A stretch of DNA of 64,000 bases from positions 2,480,001 through 2,544,000 of the forward strand of contig OZ251446.1 of NCBI GenBank assembly GCA_965242495.1, read 5' to 3'. This DNA is from CBDESN01 sp965242495. GTDB taxonomy: Bacteria > Pseudomonadota > Alphaproteobacteria > MPNO01. Below, one piece after another: positions 58,258-64,000 of the stretch. Under the pieces are notes generated by a model. It was not told the DNA's origin. It ran no database searches and saw only the letters and a program-made list of their open reading frames with translations. The translations under genes and the position numbers were made by a program. Positions within the stretch are counted from its first letter, which is position 1; each line of letters opens with the position of its first letter.

Positions 58258-59703
58258 GTGGAGTGGTATTCCGCCCTCGTGCTGCTGCTGGGCTCGGTCT
58301 GCGCCCTGCTGTTTCTCGGCCTGCCGGTGGCGCTGGCCTTCTTCGCCGCCAACGTGCTCGGCACGGCGCTGTTCATCAACGGCGACATCGGCCTGGTGTT
58401 CATGCCGTTGGAGTTCCACAACGCGATCAAGTTCACCCTGTCGCCGATCGCGCTGTTCCTGCTGATGGGCGAGATACTGCTCCAGACCGGCGTCGCCTTC
58501 CGGGCGATCGGCGCGGTGGACCGCATGATCGCGCGCGTGCCCGGGCGGCTCTCGGTGGTCTCGATCGCCGGCGGCGCGGTCTTCTCCTCCCTGTCGGGCT
58601 CGACCATCGCCAACACCGCCATCCTCGGCTCGGTGCTGCTGCCGGACATGACCCGGCGCGGCTACCGGCCGGCCATCTCCATGGGGCCGATCATGGCGGT
58701 CGGCGGCATCGCCATGCTGATCCCGCCCTCGGCCCTGGCGGTGCTGCTGGCCAGCCTCGCCGAGCAGTCGGTGGCGCAGCTGCTGATCGCCGGCCTGATT
58801 CCGGGCCTCCTGATGGCGGCGCTGTTCCTGGCCTACGTGATCGGCCGCTGCATCCTGGACCCGACGCTGGCCCCGACCTACGAGCCCGACGAGAGCGCGC
58901 TCGACGAGCCGGTGACGCTGACGCTCGATTTCGGCCGCGCCCTCCGCTGGTCGGGCAGCTATGACGGGCGCTGGCGGCGGACGATCCATCGGGCCCTGCC
59001 GGCGCTGTGCTACATCCTGCCGCTGTTCGCCATCTTCGTCGTCGTCGTCGGCAGCATCTTCTTCAAGATCGCGGCGCCGACCGAGGCCGCGGCGCTCGGC
59101 TGCCTCGCCTCCCTCGGCGCCTGCTATTTCTTCCGCCTCTACCGGCGGCGGATCCGGATCGGCGGCATCGAAGGCGCCGATTTCGACTGGCGGGCGATCG
59201 CCAGATCGCTGATGGAGACGGCGAAGATCAACACCATGATCCTGTTCATCATCGCCGGATCGCTGGTGTTCGCGCAGGCCCTGTCCAACTCGGGCGCCAC
59301 CGACGGCCTGCTGCGCCAGGTCCAGGCGATGGACCTCACGCCGCTCACGGTGGTCGTCGCCATGATGCTGATCCTGCTGTTCCTCGGCGCCTTCATGGAT
59401 CAGGTCAGCATGCTGCTGCTCACCCTGCCCTTCTTCCTGCTCGGCTCGCAGTCCCTCCAGGTCGTGTTCGACATCGACGTGATCTGGCTGATGGTGCTGA
59501 TGCTGATCGCCATGGAGGTCAGCCTGCTGACGCCGCCCTTCGGGCTGCTGCTCTACGTGATGAAGGGGGTGGCGCCAGCCGACACCAGGATCGGCGTCGT
59601 GGTCCGCTCGGCCCTCCCCTTCATCGCCATCGAGCTGCTCGTCCTCGGGCTGCTGATCCTGGCTCCGGAGGTCGCGACCTGGCTGCCGTCCAAGGTCGAA
59701 TAG
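58258..59703 (+). CDS. TRAP transporter large permease (DctM)
   Basis: A 481-residue inner-membrane protein with about twelve helices, which drives sodium-coupled uptake. GGAVFSSLSGSTIANTAILG and LIPPSALAVLLASLAEQS are characteristic of the DctM family. The start is GTG 58258. Its stop codon is only 4 bp from the stop of the converging glucokinase gene, so transcripts must overlap. Confidence 0.93.
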   Translation: MEWYSALVLLLGSVCALLFLGLPVALAFFAANVLGTALFINGDIGLVFMPLEFHNAIKFTLSPIALFLLMGEILLQTGVAFRAIGAVDRMIARVPGRLSVVSIAGGAVFSSLSGSTIANTAILGSVLLPDMTRRGYRPAISMGPIMAVGGIAMLIPPSALAVLLASLAEQSVAQLLIAGLIPGLLMAALFLAYVIGRCILDPTLAPTYEPDESALDEPVTLTLDFGRALRWSGSYDGRWRRTIHRALPALCYILPLFAIFVVVVGSIFFKIAAPTEAAALGCLASLGACYFFRLYRRRIRIGGIEGADFDWRAIARSLMETAKINTMILFIIAGSLVFAQALSNSGATDGLLRQVQAMDLTPLTVVVAMMLILLFLGAFMDQVSMLLLTLPFFLLGSQSLQVVFDIDVIWLMVLMLIAMEVSLLTPPFGLLLYVMKGVAPADTRIGVVVRSALPFIAIELLVLGLLILAPEVATWLPSKVE

Positions 59704-59707
59704 CGGG

Positions 59708-60688
59708 TCAACCGCCGGGCGCGCCATCCAGCAGGACCTCGAGTCCCAACAGCGCCGGATGCTCGCGCGTGACGACGTAGGCCGGGATCGGGCGCAGATA
59801 GTCGCGGAAGCGGCCCTTGTCCTCGAAGCGGCGGCGGAACGGCGAGGCCGCGAAGGCCGTCCCCAGCCGGGGAACGATGCCGCCGCCGATATAGACCCCG
59901 CCGCGGGCGCCGAGACAGAGCGCCAGATTGCCGGCCGCGGTCCCCAGCATGGCGCAGAACGTATCCAGCGCCTCGACGCAGCGCGGATCGGCCCCGGCGA
60001 GGGCGCGGCCGGCGATCGAAGCCGGCGTCGCGTCTTCGGCCCCGGTCCCGTCGCGCGAAGCGATCGCGCGATACAGGTTGACCAGCCCGGGGCCCGAGAC
60101 CGCGCGCTCGATCGAGACGTGGCCGAACTGCGCGGCGAGCGCTGCGGCGAGCGCCCGCTCGCGGTCGTCGACCGGGGCGAGGGTCGCATGTCCGCCCTCG
60201 GTGGCCAGCGGAATCCAGCCGTCCCCCGTCGGCACCAGGCCGGACACCCCGAGCCCGGTGCCGGGGCCCAGCACGGCGATCGGCCAGCCGGGCTGGGGCC
60301 GTCCGCCGCCGATCCGGGTCACGTCGTTCGCGCCCAGCGCCGGCGCGGCGAGGGCGAGGGCGGCGAAGTCGTTGATCACCTCCAGCCGGTCGAGACCCAG
60401 CGTCCGCTCGAGGTCGGAGATGCGGAACGACCAGCCGCGGTTGGTCATCGCCACCGCGTCGCCGGTCACCGGCGAGGCGACGGCGATCGCCGCGCGGACG
60501 GGCGCCGGGTCGGGGGCCGTCGCGTCGAGATAGGCGCGGGCCGCGGCGGCGAGGTCGGGATGGTCGCCGCAGGCCAGCACCCGCACGGCGCGCGGCCCGC
60601 CGCCGCCGCCGCCGCCGTCCAGCAGCGCGAAGCGCGCATTGGTGCCGCCGATGTCGGCGATCAGCCGCGGCGGGCCGGTCTCCGGCAT
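59708..60688 (-). CDS. glk: Glucokinase
   Basis: A 326-residue Glk-type kinase that makes glucose 6-phosphate from glucose and ATP. LIADIGGTNARFAL is the phosphate-1 motif, EVINDFAALAL holds the catalytic Asp, and LGPGTGLGVSGL the second phosphate loop. It ends the trehalose operon, starting 8 bp after the otsA stop, so it may reclaim glucose released from trehalose or glucan. Confidence 0.92.
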   Translation of the reverse strand: MPETGPPRLIADIGGTNARFALLDGGGGGGGPRAVRVLACGDHPDLAAAARAYLDATAPDPAPVRAAIAVASPVTGDAVAMTNRGWSFRISDLERTLGLDRLEVINDFAALALAAPALGANDVTRIGGGRPQPGWPIAVLGPGTGLGVSGLVPTGDGWIPLATEGGHATLAPVDDRERALAAALAAQFGHVSIERAVSGPGLVNLYRAIASRDGTGAEDATPASIAGRALAGADPRCVEALDTFCAMLGTAAGNLALCLGARGGVYIGGGIVPRLGTAFAASPFRRRFEDKGRFRDYLRPIPAYVVTREHPALLGLEVLLDGAPGG

Positions 60689-60696
60689 CGCCGGGT

Positions 60697-62079
60697 TCAG
60701 CGGCCGCGCGGCGCCGCGTCGAGGGCGGCGAGAAAGCTCCGGCGCCATTCGTGGACGTCGTGGCGGAGCAGCCAGGAGATCATGCCGCGATGGCGGTTCC
60801 GGCGCTCCTCGACCGGCATTTCCAGCGCCGCGCGCAGCGCGCCGGCCACGTCCTCCATGTCGTAGGGGTTGACGATGACCGCGCCGTCGAGCTCGTGCGC
60901 GGCGCCGGCGAATCTCGACAGCACCAGCACGCCGGGGTCGTCCGGGGCCTGGGCGGCGACGTATTCCTTGGCCACCAGATTCATGCCGTCCCGGAGCGGC
61001 GTCACCAGCCCGACGCGGCTGGCGCGAAAGAAGCAGGCCAGGTCGCCGCGCTCGAAGCTGCGGTTGAGATAGCGGATCGGCACCCAGTCGAAGTCGGCGA
61101 ACCGGCCGTTGATGTTGCCGGCCGTCGACTCGAGCTCGCGGCGGATGTCGCCGTAGCCGCCGACGTCCGCGCGCGACGGCGGCGCCACCTGCATGAAGGT
61201 GACGCGGCCGCGCGCGGCCGGGTGCATTTCGAGCATCCGTTCGAAGGCGCGGAACCGCTCCACCAGCCCCTTCGAGTAGTCCAGCCGGTCGACGCCGACG
61301 ATCAGCGGCTGGCCCCGGAGCATCGAGTCCAGCCGCGCGCGTTCCGGCGATCCCTCCTGCCGCTCGGCGAGGGCCACGAGATCGCGGGCGTCGATGCCGA
61401 TCGGGAAAACGCCCGTCCGCAACCTGCGTCCGAAGGCCGTCGCCATGCCGTCGGACAGCACCTCGCCCTTCGCCTCCAGCACCAGATAGTCGTGGAAGGC
61501 GGCGAGGTCGTTCGTCGTCTGGAAGCCGATCAGGTCGTAGTCGCACAGCGCGCGCATGAGCTGCCTGTGCTGCGGCAGCGCGAGCAGCACTTCGAGGGCC
61601 GGCATCGGCGTGTGCAGGAAGAACCCCATCGGGTGCGCCGCGCCCTGGCGGCGCAACTCCCCGGCGAACGGAATCAGGTGGTAGTCGTGGACCCAGATCG
61701 CGTCGTCGACCCGGAGCAGCGGCGCCAGCGCCTTGGCGAAGCGCGCGTTCACGCGCAGATAGCCGGTGAAGTTGCGGCGGCTGAAGGTCGCGAGGTCCAG
61801 CCGGTAGTGGAACAGCGGCCACAACGCCCCGTTGGCGAAGCCGTTGTAATACTCGGTATGGTCGCGCCGCGTCATGCCCATCGTCGCGTAGGTCAGGCGG
61901 TCCACCGTCGTCATGTCGGGCTTGGGCGGCGGCGCGGCGACCACCTCGCCGTTCCATCCGAACCAGATGCCGCCGCTCTCGTCGAGCGCCGCGGATACGG
62001 CGACCGCGAGCCCGCCGGCCGCGGGCTTCCCTTCGTCGATCGGCGCCACGCGGTTCGAGACGACGACCAGACGGCTCAA
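60697..62079 (-). CDS. otsA: Trehalose-6-phosphate synthase, TTG start
   Basis: A 460-residue GT20 enzyme that forms trehalose 6-phosphate from UDP-glucose and glucose 6-phosphate. SRLVVVSNRVAP and KPAAGGLAVAV open the family, IWVHDYHLIP and FFLHTPMPALEV follow, and VDRLDYSKGL and LVTPLRDGMNLVAKEYVA complete it. The only fitting start is TTG 62079, which overlaps the GH15 stop as TTGA; no ATG or GTG is available before the conserved region. Confidence 0.93.
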   Translation of the reverse strand: MSRLVVVSNRVAPIDEGKPAAGGLAVAVSAALDESGGIWFGWNGEVVAAPPPKPDMTTVDRLTYATMGMTRRDHTEYYNGFANGALWPLFHYRLDLATFSRRNFTGYLRVNARFAKALAPLLRVDDAIWVHDYHLIPFAGELRRQGAAHPMGFFLHTPMPALEVLLALPQHRQLMRALCDYDLIGFQTTNDLAAFHDYLVLEAKGEVLSDGMATAFGRRLRTGVFPIGIDARDLVALAERQEGSPERARLDSMLRGQPLIVGVDRLDYSKGLVERFRAFERMLEMHPAARGRVTFMQVAPPSRADVGGYGDIRRELESTAGNINGRFADFDWVPIRYLNRSFERGDLACFFRASRVGLVTPLRDGMNLVAKEYVAAQAPDDPGVLVLSRFAGAAHELDGAVIVNPYDMEDVAGALRAALEMPVEERRNRHRGMISWLLRHDVHEWRRSFLAALDAAPRGR

Positions 62080-63860
62080 AACGCCTCCTCCCACGACCGG
62101 CTCAACCGCATCGCCGACGAGATCAGCCCGACCATCGAATAGGTCTGGGGAAAATTGCCCCACAACTCCCGCGTGTCGGGGTCCAGGTCCTCCGACAACA
62201 GCCCGACGTGGTTGCGGCACGACAGCACGTTCTCGAACAGCCGCCGCGCTTCTTCGTGGCGCCCCAACGCCGAAAGCGCGTCGATGTACCAGAAGGTGCA
62301 GATCGTGAACGCCGTCTCCGGCGCGCCGAAATCGTCGGGCGTCCGGTAGCGGAACAGGAAGTCGCCGTAGCGCAGGGTGTTCTCGACCGCGGCGACGGTT
62401 CCGGCGAAGCGCGGATCGTCCGCGTCCAGGAACCCGACCTCGTGCAGCAGCAGCAGGCTCGCGTCCGTGTCGTCGCCGCCGAAGCTCTCGGCGAACGCGC
62501 CCAGCTCGGCGTTCCACGCCTTCTCCAGGATCACCCCCCGCATCCGCCTGGCGCGGCCCCGCCACAGATCGGCGCGCTCGGCGAGCTCCAGACGGCGCGC
62601 GATCTTGGCCAGCCGGTCGCAGGCCGCCCAGCACATCACCGCGGAGAAGGTATGGACCTTGGCGATCGAACGAAATTCCCACAGGCCGGCGTCGGGTTGG
62701 TCGAACACCTTCACCGCCTGTTCGCCGATCGCCTCCAGGCGCTCGAAGACGCGGGCGGTGCCGGGATGCACCAGCCGCTGATCGAAGAACATCTGCGTCG
62801 CGGCCAGGACCACGCTGCCGTAGACGTCGTTCTGGATATGCTCGAAGGCCTGGTTCCCGACCCGCACCGGCCCCATGGCGCGATAGCCGCTGAGCGCGGT
62901 ATCGGCGCGCTCGGTCAGGCGCGCGGCCTGGGTGATGCCGTAGACCGGCTGCAGGTGATCGCTGACGGCCGCGGCGGCGATATTGGCGATGTAGCGGAGG
63001 AACTCCTCCATCGTCCGCGTAGCGCCCAGCCGGTTCAGCGCGTGGACTACGAAATAGGCGTCCCGCAGCCAGCAATAGCGGTAGTCCCAGTTGCGCCCGG
63101 TATCGGGCGCCTCCGGGATCGAGGTGGTCATCGCCGCGACGATCGCGCCGCTCTCCTCGAAACTGCACAGCTTGAGCGTGATCGCGGCGCGGATGACCGC
63201 CTCCTGCCACTCGAACGGAACCGACAGATAGCGCGCCCATTCGCGCCAGTACTCGTCGGTGTTCTCGCGGAAGCTGCGGCCGGCCTCGCCGACCGGCCGG
63301 TCGAACGACTCGTCGGGGCCGAGGATCAGCGTACACGCCTCTTCGAGGACGAACGGTATCTCGTCGAGCACGTAGGTCACCGGCGCATCCGTGGTGAGCC
63401 GCAGCGTCATCGCCGGCATGACGTAGCGGATATGGTTGCTGCCATGGGTGACCTCCGGAACCCGGCTGCCGTAATCGACGGTCGGGCGCAGGCGCACGCG
63501 GATGCGCGGATTGCCCGCGGCGGGGCGGATTTGGCGCACCGCCATGATCGGCCGGTAGGACCGTCCGAACTGCTTGAACCGCGGCGCGAAGTCGGTGATC
63601 TCGACCGCCGAGTCGTGGCTGTCGAACAGGGTGGTCACCAGGATCGCCGAGTTGCGGAGATAGCGTTGCTCGCTGCGCGCGAAGTCGTCGATCGTCACGT
63701 CGAAGAAGCCGCGACCGTCCTCGTCGTCGTCGTTGATCAGGCTGCTGAAGACCGGGTCGCCGTCGAAACGCGGCAGGCACGACCAGACGATCCGGCCCCG
63801 CGAGTCGATCAACGCCGAATAGCTGCAATTGCCGATCACCGCGAGGTCGAGATTGCTCAT
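62076..63860 (-). CDS. Glycoside hydrolase family 15 protein (glucoamylase/trehalase-like)
   Basis: A 594-residue GH15 enzyme. The N-terminal beta domain begins LAVIGNCSYSALIDSRGRI, and the (alpha/alpha)6 barrel has GRNWDYRYCWLRDAYFV and LLSEDLDPDTRELWGNFPQ with the catalytic Glu region. The ATG at 63860 overlaps the otsB stop (ATGA). Bacterial GH15 includes both glucoamylases and trehalases; between otsB, otsA and glk a trehalase role is attractive but unproven. No signal peptide is apparent. Confidence 0.9.
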   Translation of the reverse strand: MSNLDLAVIGNCSYSALIDSRGRIVWSCLPRFDGDPVFSSLINDDDEDGRGFFDVTIDDFARSEQRYLRNSAILVTTLFDSHDSAVEITDFAPRFKQFGRSYRPIMAVRQIRPAAGNPRIRVRLRPTVDYGSRVPEVTHGSNHIRYVMPAMTLRLTTDAPVTYVLDEIPFVLEEACTLILGPDESFDRPVGEAGRSFRENTDEYWREWARYLSVPFEWQEAVIRAAITLKLCSFEESGAIVAAMTTSIPEAPDTGRNWDYRYCWLRDAYFVVHALNRLGATRTMEEFLRYIANIAAAAVSDHLQPVYGITQAARLTERADTALSGYRAMGPVRVGNQAFEHIQNDVYGSVVLAATQMFFDQRLVHPGTARVFERLEAIGEQAVKVFDQPDAGLWEFRSIAKVHTFSAVMCWAACDRLAKIARRLELAERADLWRGRARRMRGVILEKAWNAELGAFAESFGGDDTDASLLLLHEVGFLDADDPRFAGTVAAVENTLRYGDFLFRYRTPDDFGAPETAFTICTFWYIDALSALGRHEEARRLFENVLSCRNHVGLLSEDLDPDTRELWGNFPQTYSMVGLISSAMRLSRSWEEAF

Positions 63861-64000
63861 CGGACTTCCCCCGTCATCCGCGCGCATCGACCCGTCCCCG
63901 CCGCGAGATCGTCCAGCCAGGCGTGGAGTTCGGCGACGCTCGCGATGCGCCACCGGGCCGAGCTGCGGTCGGCGTCGCCGACGCGAATGGAATGGCCGCC
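63857..64000 (-). CDS. otsB: Trehalose-6-phosphate phosphatase, C-terminal end only
   Basis: Only the last 47 residues are in the window; the gene continues beyond the right edge. HSIRVGDAD then ARWRIASVAELHAWLDDL fits the end of OtsB, where a V-G-x motif precedes the final helix. The stop overlaps the GH15 start (ATGA). The identity rests on this tail plus the gene order and is moderate. Confidence 0.65.
   Translation of the reverse strand, partial: GGHSIRVGDADRSSARWRIASVAELHAWLDDLAAGTGRCARMTGEVR

Overview
The window is a GC-rich chromosomal segment. Its core gene order (folK-rpoZ-rsh-pdxJ-acpS-lepB-rnc-era-recO-parC, then bpt and hemB), DctP/Q/M-type TRAP transporter and RSH-type ppGpp enzyme point to an alphaproteobacterium, probably Rhodospirillales-like. 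This placement is inferred from gene content only. No rRNA, tRNA, CRISPR array or complete insertion sequence was seen.

Layout. (1) 1-14,005, all minus strand: a closely packed run holding a Rieske oxygenase and a thiamine-diphosphate enzyme, then four glycosyltransferases with a histidine phosphatase, a deacetylase-like protein and a small membrane protein, then a peptide/opine-type ABC transporter (dual ATPase, binding protein, permease cut by the window edge). (2) 14,006-15,634: a 1.6 kb gene-free stretch with a good sigma70-type promoter and a dense array of ATTCCC-N8-GGGAAT palindromes. (3) 15,635-31,052: a defence-type island encoding a DUF499 ATPase, an ImmA/IrrE metallopeptidase, a small basic protein, a DUF1156 DNA methylase, an AbiJ/HEPN-like protein and a helicase with HTH and DUF3883 domains. 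A plus-strand block (ATPase fragment, AAA ATPase, DUF4276 TOPRIM-like protein) interrupts this operon. The island is bracketed by a 37-bp inverted repeat and by 81-bp direct repeats. (4) 31,598-35,934: UbiD-family decarboxylase, DMT exporter, glutathione transferase, type-5-like uracil-DNA glycosylase and a NYN-domain protein. (5) 36,062-51,442: the housekeeping block, plus a thioesterase, flavin reductase and penicillin-acylase family enzyme. (6) 51,443-56,569: a second accessory stretch with a 123-bp direct repeat, an orphan AbiEi-like antitoxin, a decayed VapBC pair and a compact three-gene cassette (AAA ATPase, PIN-like nuclease, RNA ligase) joined by ATGA overlaps. (7) 56,682-64,000: a TRAP transporter on plus facing a trehalose/glucose operon on minus (otsB end, GH15, otsA, glucokinase).

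The two most interesting systems are the ATPase-PIN-RNA ligase cassette, which looks like an RNA cut-and-reseal module, and the DUF499/DUF1156/helicase island, which carries a peptidase and a HEPN protein. Both are less GC-rich in places than the host genes, sit beside repeats and look acquired. Their functions are inferred from domains and not demonstrated.
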